Part shown: positions 51,979 through 62,187 of the stretch, one piece after another
How positions within the stretch are numbered: position 1 is the first letter of the stretch
Layout: each line of letters opens with the position of its first letter
Origin: Streptomyces sp. AC555_RSS877
GTDB lineage: Bacteria; Actinomycetota; Actinomycetes; Streptomycetales; Streptomycetaceae
Direction of reading: 5' to 3'
Length of the DNA: 64,000 nucleotides
Assembly: GCF_019049245.1 (NCBI RefSeq)
Contig: NZ_JAGMUK010000054.1
Location: 62,001 to 126,000, forward strand
Notes under the pieces: generated by a model
The model's input: the letters and a program-made list of their open reading frames with translations, nothing else
The model's database searches: none
Told to the model about the DNA's origin: nothing
Program-made: the position numbers and the translations under genes

Positions 51979-52141
51979 GGCGGGGCCGGGGAAGGGAGGA
52001 CACGCCCCCACGCCGCCCGGCACGCACTCTCGCCGCACCGGACGTAGGCCCAAGTAGCTCCGCTACGAGGGCCTACGTCCGGCACGCCGAGAGCACGCAC
52101 CGAACGACGCGGGAACGCACCCTCCCTTCCCCGGCCCCGCC
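51979..52141 (-). ncRNA. Long imperfect hairpin, likely structured minus-strand RNA or MITE-like element
   Basis: The 163 nt are symmetric about 52060. The outer 21-bp arms are perfect (51979-51999 with 52121-52141). The inner 14-bp arms are perfect (52038-52051 with 52069-52082). A 5-bp apical stem and a 3-nt loop lie at the centre. Of 80 paired positions I count 62 Watson-Crick, 15 A/C on the plus strand and 3 other mismatches. All 15 A/C pairs are G.U wobbles in minus-strand RNA; none is a G/T on the plus strand within the 163 nt. Minus-strand RNA could therefore pair at 77 of 80 positions. It lies alone between the LLM gene and the NCS1 symporter gene. No promoter was identified. Confidence 0.55.
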
Positions 52142-52189
52142 GGCCCGCACGGCCTTTCCGGATCCGCCCCTCGTTTGATTGGCCTGCCC

Positions 52190-53716
<1,527 letters not shown>

Positions 53717-53762
53717 GGCGGCCCGGTTGCCGGAGGACGGACTGGAGGGCGGTCGAGGGCGG

Positions 53763-54437
53763 TCAGCCCTGCCGGCCGTCCTCCAGCGCCGTGACCGCCT
53801 CCTTGGCGGCCTTGATGGCGCCCTTGTTGATCTCGTCCGTGCTCGGCGCCTTCTTCGACTCGAAGTCACTGCCGTTGTACGTGATGGTCACCAGCGCGTT
53901 GGACGCGCGCACCACGACCACGCCCTCGCGGGTCTGCTGCTTGTCCTCCGTGGTGAGGTTCACGACGGAGTACGCCGAGTCGCCGAGACCGGGCACGTCC
54001 CCGCCACCGCTCTTCTCCGTGACGGTGCCCTGGTAGGACTTCTTCGCCGCCTCGTCCGTGTCCATGACCTCGAAGGAGACGTCGAGCCAGCGGTAGTCGT
54101 ACCCCTTCAGGGCGTTCCACGAGCAGGTGCGGCGCAGTTTCGTGTCCGTCGACGGGATCTCCTTGCCGGCCGCCTTGACGCCCGGCACGAGCGAGGTGAT
54201 CGTCTTGTCGGCGAGGCTGTCGCACGGCGCGGGCGCGGCGGCGTACGTCTTCGACGCGGCGGCCGTCGACGGAGCGGAGGCGGACTGCGTGCCGGTCTTC
54301 TGCTCCTCCTTGTGCTCGGCGGCCGGTGTCGCGGCGAACGGACCGGACGTCAGCGCCCAGCCCGCCGCGGCGAGTACGACGACGGGCGACAGGCGTGCGG
54401 TGAGGGCGAGCGGCAGGGGAAGAGAGCTGGAACGCAC
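53763..54437 (-). CDS. Secreted hypothetical protein (DUF3558-like)
   Basis: This protein has 224 residues with a signal peptide (RLSPVVVLAAAGWALTSG), a Thr/Ala/Ser-rich linker and a compact domain with two Cys (PCDSLADKTI and RTCSWNAL). The pattern CDxL...CSW resembles DUF3558-type exported proteins of actinobacteria. No lipobox Cys follows the signal, so it is likely released and not lipid-anchored. The GTG at 54437 is weakly supported by a ribosome site. The function is unknown. Confidence 0.75.
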   Translation of the reverse strand: MRSSSLPLPLALTARLSPVVVLAAAGWALTSGPFAATPAAEHKEEQKTGTQSASAPSTAAASKTYAAAPAPCDSLADKTITSLVPGVKAAGKEIPSTDTKLRRTCSWNALKGYDYRWLDVSFEVMDTDEAAKKSYQGTVTEKSGGGDVPGLGDSAYSVVNLTTEDKQQTREGVVVVRASNALVTITYNGSDFESKKAPSTDEINKGAIKAAKEAVTALEDGRQG

Positions 54438-54585
54438 GGCGCACTTTTCGTGGGGGACGGTGCGGAAGGAGTCCGCACTGCGGACGGGGCGCCAGTTTCA
54501 CACGACTGACTGTGGGACGGAAGTGCCAACTCGCTCCGTACCTGTGCGGTCACAGCACCCCGCCACTGATGGGCCGTGTGCCCTG

Positions 54586-55590
54586 TTATGTCCTCGCGGT
54601 GGGCCGGTTGAACGCCGTCTCGATCCGGTCCACGGCCGCGAACGCCCCGTAGGAGACGAGGTGCACCAGACAGTGGTCGGTGTGCTCCGGCCGACGCCAG
54701 GCCGCGACGTCCTCGTCCGTGATGCGGTACGGGGCGAGGGCGGCCAGCAGCGCCAGGCGTGCGCCGGGGTGCTCCCGCCGGTCCGGGAACCCGCTCGGAT
54801 CGAGTGGCGGATGTGATCCGTCCCAGTCCCACAGGGTTTCCTCGACGAGGGCCTGCTCTTCGGCGTCGAGGAGGCCGGAGCCCGCCATGGCCGCCCTGAT
54901 CAGCGCCGCGTACGCGAGGCCGACGGGCGTGCCGTCCGCCCACCTGGGGGCTTCGCCGGGGTCGGGGAGGTCGAGGAGGGCAAGGGCCTCGCCGGGCACG
55001 GCGGGGCGGCGTACGGTCCGGGAGAGCGTGCGGCCCGCGAGAGAGCGGACCACCCGGAACCGCTGGGCGTTGCCCGGCAGCAGGTTCTCGGTCAGCAGGG
55101 CGGACACGATCCGGTTGATGAAGTGGAACGCGAGCGCGGTGCCGAGGTAGCCGGGGGCGTGCTCGCGCGGGAAGGGGTACGGCTCGGGGCCGAGGCCGCC
55201 CGGTACGCGGGTCAGCTTGCCCCACTCCAGCACGCGCGCGTGCTGCTCGTTCTCCGGCCGCTCTCCTCGGGCCAGGCGTTCGGCGAGCGCGTGGTCCCCG
55301 GTGGCGTGCAGCAGCACGGTGTGCGCGTCCACGCAGAACGGGCACCTGTTGGCGAGCGACACCCCGAGCGCCGCCAACTCCTTGCCGGTACGGCTGCCGG
55401 GTCCCGCGATCAGCGACTCGCGCATCAACGCCCAGACGGCCGCGAGGATCTCGGGTGCGGAGGACAGGACCACGAAGGTGACGGGCTCGTCGATGCCGAA
55501 GTCGCGGGAGAGCTGGGCGTAGACCTCGGCGACTCGGCCGGTGGCCGCCTTGGGCGGCAGGGGCTCGGTGTAGCGGAAAGGTGTGGGCAT
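54586..55590 (-). CDS. AhpD/carboxymuconolactone-decarboxylase-like protein
   Basis: This 334-residue protein has an AhpD/CMD-type core near the N-terminus. The redox motif is NRCPFCVDAHT (CxxC then His, about residues 82-92). Such proteins act as peroxidase-linked disulphide reductases. The C-terminal half (ETLWDWDGSHPPLDPSGFPD and LVSYGAFAAVDRIETAFNRP) is an extended second AhpD-like region without a CxxC. It stands alone, divergent from the sensor kinase gene. Confidence 0.8.
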   Translation of the reverse strand: MPTPFRYTEPLPPKAATGRVAEVYAQLSRDFGIDEPVTFVVLSSAPEILAAVWALMRESLIAGPGSRTGKELAALGVSLANRCPFCVDAHTVLLHATGDHALAERLARGERPENEQHARVLEWGKLTRVPGGLGPEPYPFPREHAPGYLGTALAFHFINRIVSALLTENLLPGNAQRFRVVRSLAGRTLSRTVRRPAVPGEALALLDLPDPGEAPRWADGTPVGLAYAALIRAAMAGSGLLDAEEQALVEETLWDWDGSHPPLDPSGFPDRREHPGARLALLAALAPYRITDEDVAAWRRPEHTDHCLVHLVSYGAFAAVDRIETAFNRPTART

Positions 55591-55757
55591 GGGCAGCAGC
55601 GTGCGCCGCGGGGACGGGTGCGGTCGTCGTACGGCCGAAGACAGTCGGCGCTGCGCCGAGGGGCCGGGGCGAGGCCGCTTTCTACTGCGCCGGGAGTAGT
55701 CGGGGAGTTGTCCACAGGGCTGACGCCGGTGTCGGCGCCGGAGGCTACTGTGCGGGC

Positions 55758-56861
55758 ATGAGCGGGCACTTGGTCACACCCAGGGTTCTCGCCGACGCGG
55801 CCCTCGCGGTCGTGGTCGGCGCCCTCGTCGTGACCACGGCCGCCTTCGACGGGGACACGACGGCCGTCGACTACGCGTTGATCGTGCTCGGTTCGGCCGC
55901 CCTGGCGTTCTACCGGCCGGCCCCGCTGGCGGTGCTGGCCGCGGCCACCGCGACCGGCGCGGCGTACGTCCTGCACGCCCACCCCGGTCTGCTCGCCGCC
56001 CTCCCCGTTCTCGCCGCCGTGCACACCGCGGCCCGGGTGGGACACCGGGGCTGGGCCGCCGCGGCGAGCGGGGTGTACCTGGCGGCGTACGTGACGACGG
56101 GCCCGACGACGGGGGAGGTCGTGGAGAAGGCCGCGCTGCTCACGGGCTGGTTCCTGTGCGCGGTCGTGACGGGCCTCGCCGACCGCAACTGGCAGGCGTA
56201 TCTGCGCCAGACCGAACAGCGCGCCCTGGAGGCCGAGCGCACCCGGGAGGAGGCCGCGCTGCGCCGAGCGGGCGAGGAACGTCTGCGGATCGCGCGGGAG
56301 TTGCACGACTCCCTCACCCACAGCATCTCGATCGTCAAGCTCCAGGCAGGCGTGGCGGTCCACCTGGCCCGCAAGCGCGGCGAGGAGGTGCCGCCCGCGT
56401 TGCTCGCCATCCAGGAGGCGGGCGGCGAGGCCATGCGCGAGCTCCGGGCCACCCTGGAGATCCTGCGCACCGACGAACCGGCCGGCACACCCGCGGTGCT
56501 CGTGGAGCGCGCACGGGCGGCGGGCCTCAGCGTCCAGCTGTCGGTGAGCGGCGAGGAGCGGCCCCTGCCGGCGGCCCTCGACCGGGCGGTGTACCGCATC
56601 GTCCAGGAGGCCCTGACGAACGCGGCACGGCACGCGGGCCCGGCCAAGGTGCAGGTGCGACTGGAGTACGGCGGCGATGAGTTGGTGATAAGGGTGGACG
56701 ACGACGGAACAGCCGAGGCCACCCGGCCCCCGACACCGGGCATCGGCCTCACCGGCATGCGCGAACGTGTCACGGCCCTCGGCGGCGCACTTCACGCCGG
56801 CCCGCGTGCGGAGGGCGGCTTCTCGGTGCGGGCGGAGCTGCCCTGGGAGGCTGCCGGATGA
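55758..56861 (+). CDS. NarL-type sensor histidine kinase
   Basis: This 367-residue kinase has about five N-terminal membrane helices (residues 10-145), then a coiled linker (EAERTREEAALRRAGEERL), HisKA_3 (LRIARELHDSLTHSISIVKL, phospho-His in ELHD) and HATPase (EALTNAARHAG, IGLTGMRERVTALGG). No extracytoplasmic domain of note is present, so it probably senses in or near the membrane, as DesK-like kinases do. It overlaps its regulator by ATGA. Confidence 0.9.
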   Translation: MSGHLVTPRVLADAALAVVVGALVVTTAAFDGDTTAVDYALIVLGSAALAFYRPAPLAVLAAATATGAAYVLHAHPGLLAALPVLAAVHTAARVGHRGWAAAASGVYLAAYVTTGPTTGEVVEKAALLTGWFLCAVVTGLADRNWQAYLRQTEQRALEAERTREEAALRRAGEERLRIARELHDSLTHSISIVKLQAGVAVHLARKRGEEVPPALLAIQEAGGEAMRELRATLEILRTDEPAGTPAVLVERARAAGLSVQLSVSGEERPLPAALDRAVYRIVQEALTNAARHAGPAKVQVRLEYGGDELVIRVDDDGTAEATRPPTPGIGLTGMRERVTALGGALHAGPRAEGGFSVRAELPWEAAG

Positions 56862-57520
56862 TCAGGGTGGCACTCGTCGACGACCAGGCGCTGATGCGCG
56901 CCGGTTTCCGTGCGCTGCTGGACGCCGAGGACGGCATCGAGGTCGTGGGGGAGGCGGCCGACGGGAAGCAGGGCCTGGCCCTGGTCCGTGCCGAAGCCCC
57001 CGACATCGCGCTGATCGACGTACAGATGCCGGTGATGACGGGCATTGAGGCGACCCGTCACATCGCCGCCGACCCGTCCCTGGCCGCCGTACGCGTCGTC
57101 ATCCTCACCAACTACGGCTTCGACGAGTACGTCTTCGAGGCGCTGCGGGCGGGTGCGAGCGGCTTCCTGCTGAAGGACACCGAACCGGCCGACCTCCTCC
57201 AGGCCATCGAGGTGGTGGCCCGTGGCGAGGCCCTGCTGTCCCCGTCGGTCACCCGCACCCTCATCGGCGAGTTCGTCTCCCGTCCTCCCGACCGGTCCAC
57301 GGCCCCCGGCCTGGAGTGTCTGACGCGCCGCGAACGCGAGGTCACCGCCCTGGCCGCCCGCGGCCTCACCAACGAGGAGATCGCCGCACACATGGTCATC
57401 AGCCCGTTCACGGCGAAGACGCACGTGAGCCGGGCGATGACGAAGCTGGGGGCACGGGACCGGGCACAACTGGTCGTGTTCGCCTACGAGTCGGGACTGG
57501 TGACGGCCCGCGCCACCTGA
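56858..57520 (+). CDS. NarL/LuxR-family response regulator
   Basis: This 220-residue regulator is coupled to the kinase at 55758-56861. The receiver has VDDQ, Asp in IALIDVQMPVMTG, Thr in ILTNYGFDEYV (Thr preceding Asn) and Lys in LLKDTEPADL. The C-terminal LuxR helix-turn-helix is TRREREVTALAARGLTNEEI then SPFTAKTHVSRAMTKL. The targets are unknown. It is the second such pair in the window, after 17496-19347, and is similar in layout. Confidence 0.92.
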   Translation: MIRVALVDDQALMRAGFRALLDAEDGIEVVGEAADGKQGLALVRAEAPDIALIDVQMPVMTGIEATRHIAADPSLAAVRVVILTNYGFDEYVFEALRAGASGFLLKDTEPADLLQAIEVVARGEALLSPSVTRTLIGEFVSRPPDRSTAPGLECLTRREREVTALAARGLTNEEIAAHMVISPFTAKTHVSRAMTKLGARDRAQLVVFAYESGLVTARAT

Positions 57521-57573
57521 CCCGCGCGACAAATCCGTTGCACGCGGTGGGCGGTGCTGAGCAATCTGAGGCG

Positions 57574-58413
57574 ATGACCGAGACGACACACGAGCAACAG
57601 CCCTCCCTCCGTGAGGAGATCCTCGACTACTACGCCCGGGGCGGGGAGGACGCCCGCCTCAGAGAGGGCGGAGCGCCCGCCGGGCGGCTGGAGTTCTGGC
57701 GTACGCAGGACGTGCTGCGGCGCTTGATGCCGGCGGCGCCCGCGCGGATCCTCGACGTCGGCGGCGGCAGCGGGGTCCACGCGGAGTGGCTCGCTCGCGA
57801 CGGGTACGAGGTCGACCTCGTGGACCCCGTACCGCTCCACGTGGAGCAGGCCGCACGGCTGCCCGGCGTCACCGCCCGCCCCGGAGACGCCCGTGCCCTG
57901 CCCGCCGCCGACGCGGGTTACGACGTGGTACTGCTCCTCGGGCCGCTGTACCACCTTCCCGAACGGAGCGACCGCGTACGGGCGTTGGCCGAGGCGTACC
58001 GGGTGGTCCGGCCGGGCGGACTGGTGGTCGCGGCCACCATCAACCGGTTCGCCGGTCTGCACGACGTGCTGCGCGAGGAGCGCTACTTCACCCCCCTGCA
58101 CCGCGAACGCACCGACGCCGTCACGGTGGACGGCCGGCACCATCACCACGCCGAGGACGGTCTGTTCACCGTCGCCTACTTCGCCCGCCCCGAAGAGGCG
58201 CCGGCCGAGTTCACCGAGGCCGGGTTCACCGTCGGGCGCCAGTACGGCGTCGAGGGCGTGGCCTGGCTCATGGGTGGCGTCGAGGACTGGCTGGACGACC
58301 CGGAACGCCGCGAGGCCGTCCTGGCGGCGACCCGGCGCATCGAGTCCGAGCCGACGCTGCTCGGAGCCAGCGGGCATCTGCTCACGGCGGGCCGGCGGCC
58401 CGGTCAGCCGTGA
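57574..58413 (+). CDS. SAM-dependent methyltransferase
   Basis: This 279-residue class I methyltransferase has motif I ILDVGGGSGVHAEWLA (about residues 49-64), the Asp motif VDLVDPVPLHVEQA, the motif II region YDVVLLLGPLYHLPERSDR and VVRPGGLVVAATINRF. The substrate is unknown; small-molecule methylation is likely. The ATG at 57574 has GAGG close upstream. It stands between the two-component genes and the siderophore cluster, and no link to either is evident. Confidence 0.88.
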   Translation: MTETTHEQQPSLREEILDYYARGGEDARLREGGAPAGRLEFWRTQDVLRRLMPAAPARILDVGGGSGVHAEWLARDGYEVDLVDPVPLHVEQAARLPGVTARPGDARALPAADAGYDVVLLLGPLYHLPERSDRVRALAEAYRVVRPGGLVVAATINRFAGLHDVLREERYFTPLHRERTDAVTVDGRHHHHAEDGLFTVAYFARPEEAPAEFTEAGFTVGRQYGVEGVAWLMGGVEDWLDDPERREAVLAATRRIESEPTLLGASGHLLTAGRRPGQP

Positions 58414-58469
58414 GCGATCCGTCGAGGCCGGGCCGCCGGCCGGGGTTCCGGTGCCTGGGGGCCGGTCGG

Positions 58470-59417
58470 TCAGGGGCGGCTGGTCAGGTAGCCGCCCATG
58501 GAGGTGAAGTACTCCGCCGCGGGCAACTCCCGGCCGTCCTCGGTGCGTACGCGGGTGATGGCCAGGCCCTTGTTGCGGCCCGTGCGGGCATCGGCTCCGG
58601 CGACGATCACCACGCCGTCGCCCTCGCGATAGAAGATCCGGCCGGGCGTACCGCCGTAGTGGCCCTGGGAGACCACCGCGGCAAGGACCTCGAGCCGCTT
58701 GCCCTTGTGGAAGGTGTAGGTGCTGGGGTACGGCTCGGACTGGGCGCGGACCAGGCGTTCGAGGTCGGCGGCCGGCCAGGTCCAGTCGATGCGGCTGTCC
58801 TCGATGGACCGCTTGTGGAAGAAGCTCGCCTGGGACCGGTCCTGCTTGGTGAACTCGGTCTGCCCGGCGGCGATGAGGTCGAGTGCGCCGATGGTGACCG
58901 GGGCGATGAGGTCGACGGTCTTGTGGAAGAGGTCGGTGGCGGTGTCGGTCGGTCCGACGGGCACCGCCTCCTGCCGGACGATGTCGCCGGCGTCGAGTTC
59001 GTCGTTCATCATGTGCGCGGTGACGCCCACTTCGGGCTCGCCGTTGATCAGGGCCCAGATCAGCGGGGAGAAGCCGGCGTACTTCGGCAGCAGCGAGTCG
59101 TGCACGTTCAGGGTGCCGTGGCGGGGCAGGTCGAAGATGCGCGGGGGGATCCACGTCCGCCAGTTGTTCGCCACGATGATGTCCGGGTCGGCCTCCTTGA
59201 GACGCTCGAACAGCTCGTCGTCGTCAGGGCGGTTGCGGATCAGCACCGGGACGCCGTGCTCTTCGGCGAGGTCGGCGACGGAGTCGCTCCAGATCTTCTC
59301 GTACGCGTGCTCGCTCTTGGGATGCGTCACGACGAGTACCACGTCGTGGTCGGAGTCCAGGAGGGCTTGCAGGGTGCGGTGCCCCCACGTCTGGTAACCG
59401 AGCATGGCGACCCGCAT
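58470..59417 (-). CDS. cchA: Siderophore N-formyltransferase (coelichelin CchA-type)
   Basis: This 315-residue formyltransferase of the Fmt family uses 10-formyl-tetrahydrofolate to formylate N5-hydroxyornithine. The catalytic block is LNVHDSLLPKYAGFSP (Asn-x-His) with the later Asp in MMNDELDAGDIV. A C-terminal Fmt-like domain follows (RIDWTWPAADLERLVRAQSE). Gene order, with cchA divergent from cchB-C-D-E, equals the coelichelin cluster of S. coelicolor. Two iron boxes lie in the shared 248-nt control region. Confidence 0.88.
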   Translation of the reverse strand: MRVAMLGYQTWGHRTLQALLDSDHDVVLVVTHPKSEHAYEKIWSDSVADLAEEHGVPVLIRNRPDDDELFERLKEADPDIIVANNWRTWIPPRIFDLPRHGTLNVHDSLLPKYAGFSPLIWALINGEPEVGVTAHMMNDELDAGDIVRQEAVPVGPTDTATDLFHKTVDLIAPVTIGALDLIAAGQTEFTKQDRSQASFFHKRSIEDSRIDWTWPAADLERLVRAQSEPYPSTYTFHKGKRLEVLAAVVSQGHYGGTPGRIFYREGDGVVIVAGADARTGRNKGLAITRVRTEDGRELPAAEYFTSMGGYLTSRP

Positions 59418-59454
59418 GGGGGTTCCTCCTCAGAGCAGGGATTGACCTGAGCAG

Positions 59455-59473
59455 TAAAGCAAGGCTTACCTTA
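59455..59473. promoter_or_regulatory. Iron box upstream of cchA
   Basis: The 19 bases from TAAAGCAAGGC to CCTTA match the IdeR/DmdR iron-box consensus (TTAGGTTAGGCTCACCTAA) at about 12 positions, including AGGCT and ACCT. The position, 38 nt before the cchA start, suits iron-dependent repression. Confidence 0.65.
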
Positions 59474-59560
59474 GTCTGCAATAGTCGTTCGTGGCAGCCA
59501 AGTTGGCGAGGCGATCGGCTGCGGCGTTGTCCGTTTCGCCCTATCGACACCTCCGCAGGT

Positions 59561-59579
59561 TTAGCTTAGGCTCACCTAA
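59561..59579. promoter_or_regulatory. Near-perfect iron box upstream of cchB
   Basis: TTAGCTTAGGCTCACCTAA differs from the IdeR/DmdR consensus at a single position. It lies 87 nt before the cchB start and should mediate iron repression of the cchBCD operon. Confidence 0.85.
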
Positions 59580-59665
59580 GTTCTCGGCAAGTCGCTCCGT
59601 CGGCGTGCCACTTTTCGTGCTTTCCCCACGCCCGGCAGGTGACTGCCCCGCACGATGGGAGTGAC

Positions 59666-61021
59666 ATGTCGCAGGTTCTTCCTGGTGACGTACCACCCGT
59701 CCACGACCTCCTTGGTATCGGCTTCGGACCGTCCAATGTGGCCATGGCGATCGCGCTCAGCGAGCACAACGCACGCGTCGGCGGGCAGGAGGCGATCACC
59801 GCTCACTTCTTCGAGCAGCAGCCCCGCTTCGGCTGGCACCGAGGCATGCTGATCGACGACGCGACCATGCAGGTGTCCTTCCTCAAGGACCTGGTGACGC
59901 TCCGGAACCCGGCCAGCGAGTTCAGCTTCCTGTGCTACCTGCAGAGCAAGGGACGGCTGATCGACTTCATCAACCACAAGAACCTCTTCCCCCTGCGGGT
60001 GGAGTTCCACGACTACCTGGAGTGGGCCGCCGCCAAGGTCGACGACATGGTCTCCTACGGCCACGAGGTAGTCGGCGTCGCGCCCGTCGTCCGTGACGGA
60101 GCCGTGGAGTACCTGGACGTGACGGTCCGGTCGGGGGAGGGGCTCGCGGTGCACCGGGCCCGCAACCTCGTCATCGGCACCGGCCTGCGTCCCCTCATGC
60201 CCGAGGGCGTGGAGCGCGGCGACCGCGTCTGGCACAACTCCGAACTGCTGGCGAAGGTCGACGCCTTGGAGGGCACCTCGCCCTCCCGGTTCGTCGTCGT
60301 GGGTGCCGGGCAGAGCGCCGCCGAGAACGTCGCCTACCTGCACCGCCGCTTCCCCGAGGCCGAGGTCTGCGCGGTCTTCTCCCGCTACGGCTACAGCCCG
60401 GCCGACGACAGCAGCTTCGCCAACCGGATCTTCGACCCCGAGGCGGTCGACCAGTACTTCGCCGCACCCGAGGACGTCAAGCGCCGGCTGATGGACTATC
60501 ACGGCAACACCAACTACTCCGTGGTGGACATCGACCTGATCGACGACCTGTACGGGCAGATGTACCGGGAGAAGGTCCTCGGCACCGAGCGGCTGCGCTT
60601 CCTCAACGTGTCCCGGCTCACCGACGTCAAGGAGACGCCCGACAAGGTCCGGGCCACCGTGACCTCCCTCGTCACCGGCGAGGAGACCGCCCTGGACGCG
60701 GACGTCGTGGTCTTCGCCACCGGCTACAGCCCCGCCGACCCCATCGGCCTCCTCGGCGAGGTCGCGGACGGCTGCCTGCGCGACGACGAGGGCCGCGTCC
60801 GCGTCGAGCGCGACTACCGCATCGCGACGGAACCCGACCTGCGCTGCGGCATCTACCTCCAGGGCGGCACGGAGCACACGCACGGCATCACGTCGCCGCT
60901 GCTGTCCAACACCGCGATCAGGGTCGGCGAGATCCTGGACTCGGTCCTCGGCCAGGGCCTCGAGTCCGCATCCGGCCAGGCCCGGCCGGTCGCCGACGAA
61001 ATCGGCAGCACCGCCCGCTAG
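59666..61021 (+). CDS. cchB: L-ornithine N5-monooxygenase (coelichelin CchB-type)
   Basis: This 451-residue FAD/NADPH-dependent enzyme hydroxylates the side-chain amine of ornithine as the first step of hydroxamate siderophore synthesis. It has the FAD motif LLGIGFGPSNVAMAIA (about residues 17-32), substrate-side HRGMLIDDATMQVSFLKDL, the NADPH motif VVVGAGQSAAENVAYL, and the ATGYSP signature (VVFATGYSPADP). GGGAG is just before the ATG at 59666. It opens the plus-strand side of the siderophore cluster. Confidence 0.92.
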   Translation: MSQVLPGDVPPVHDLLGIGFGPSNVAMAIALSEHNARVGGQEAITAHFFEQQPRFGWHRGMLIDDATMQVSFLKDLVTLRNPASEFSFLCYLQSKGRLIDFINHKNLFPLRVEFHDYLEWAAAKVDDMVSYGHEVVGVAPVVRDGAVEYLDVTVRSGEGLAVHRARNLVIGTGLRPLMPEGVERGDRVWHNSELLAKVDALEGTSPSRFVVVGAGQSAAENVAYLHRRFPEAEVCAVFSRYGYSPADDSSFANRIFDPEAVDQYFAAPEDVKRRLMDYHGNTNYSVVDIDLIDDLYGQMYREKVLGTERLRFLNVSRLTDVKETPDKVRATVTSLVTGEETALDADVVVFATGYSPADPIGLLGEVADGCLRDDEGRVRVERDYRIATEPDLRCGIYLQGGTEHTHGITSPLLSNTAIRVGEILDSVLGQGLESASGQARPVADEIGSTAR

Positions 61022-61128
61022 CCCGCCACCGGTCCCGCGCCCCAGCCGCGCCCCGCCTGGTGGCACCGCACCCGGCAGGCGCGGCACTGTGCAACCCCCG
61101 TGAAAGCAAAGGGATAACGTACATCCAC

Positions 61129-62187
61129 ATGGGCACGACTGCAGTGGAGCGCCCCGCGCCCACGAGTACGACACAGGCCCGTCGGCGGCGGGTTGTGGGT
61201 CTGGGCATACTGGCGGTGATCCTCGTGACCGCTGGGGCGGTGTCGTTGGCCGTCGGTGCGCGCGCGCTCAGTCCGGCCGAGGTGTGGCACGGACTGTTCG
61301 CGGCGCCGGACGCCGACCAGCGGCTCACCGAGATCAGGCTCATCGTGCAGACCGTACGGGTGCCCCGGACGGTGCTGGCGATCGTGGCCGGCGTCGCCCT
61401 GGGGGCCGCCGGGGCGTTGATCCAGGGGTACACGCGCAACCCGATCGCCGACACCGGCCTGCTGGGGGTGAACACCGGCGCCTCGTTCGCCGTGGTGTCG
61501 GTGATCGCCGTGTTCGGGTTCTCCAACCCGTTCCAGTACGTCTGGTTCGCCTTCCTGGGGGCGGCGGTCGCCGGTGTCGTCGTGTTCGGTCTGGCGAGCA
61601 TCGGCCGGGGGGCCGGCAACCCGTTGACCCTCGCACTGGCCGGGCAGGGGATCACGGTGTTCCTCATGGCGATGACCACGGCGGTCGCGCTGTCCAACCA
61701 GGCGTCGCTGAACGCGCTGCGGTTCTGGAACGCGGGCTCGGTGGCCGGTGTCGGATTCGACGTCATCTGGCCGGTGACCGCGTTCATCGCGGTGGGGCTG
61801 GTGCTGGCACTGACCACGCTGCCCACCATCAACCTGCTCAACCTGGGCGACGACGTGGCGCGGGGGCTCGGAGCGAACATCGCGCTGAGCCGGACCGTCG
61901 GCATCGTCGCCATCACCCTGCTGGCGGGCGCGGCGACGGCCGCGTGCGGTCCCATCGCGTTCATCGGGCTCATGGTGGCCCACGTGGCCCGGTATCTGAC
62001 CGGGCCGGACTATCGCTGGCTCGTGCCGTACGCGGGCCTGCTCGGCGCCATCGTCCTGCTGGTCTGCGACATCGTGGGGCGCTTGGTGGTGCGGCCGGGC
62101 GAGCTGGACGCCGGTGTCGTCGTGGCCCTCCTCGGCGCCCCGTTCTTCGCGGTTCTGGTGTGGCGCGGAAAGTTCAAGAACGCATGA
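61129..62187 (+). CDS. cchC: FecCD-type siderophore permease (CchC-type)
   Basis: This 352-residue inner-membrane permease of the BtuC/FecCD family has about ten helices. Typical motifs are RVPRTVLAIVAGVALGAAGA, then GYTRNPIADTGLLGVNTGAS and GPIAFIGLMVAHVARYL, which form the coupling region. It imports the ferric siderophore with CchD and the CchE ATPase. The ATG at 61129 gives a short basic N-terminus; starts upstream are poorly supported. Its stop overlaps cchD (ATGA). Confidence 0.9.
   Translation: MGTTAVERPAPTSTTQARRRRVVGLGILAVILVTAGAVSLAVGARALSPAEVWHGLFAAPDADQRLTEIRLIVQTVRVPRTVLAIVAGVALGAAGALIQGYTRNPIADTGLLGVNTGASFAVVSVIAVFGFSNPFQYVWFAFLGAAVAGVVVFGLASIGRGAGNPLTLALAGQGITVFLMAMTTAVALSNQASLNALRFWNAGSVAGVGFDVIWPVTAFIAVGLVLALTTLPTINLLNLGDDVARGLGANIALSRTVGIVAITLLAGAATAACGPIAFIGLMVAHVARYLTGPDYRWLVPYAGLLGAIVLLVCDIVGRLVVRPGELDAGVVVALLGAPFFAVLVWRGKFKNA

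Noticed and set aside
52038..52082. Inner palindrome as a Streptomyces telomere-type foldback
   Set aside because: The loop is TCC/GGA and not the GCGAAGC/GCAAAGC type, it is a single locus, and intact core genes continue on both sides.
51979..52141. Plain rho-independent terminator for the hydA operon
   Set aside because: There is no U-tract, the structure is far longer than needed, and its mismatches favour the opposite strand.
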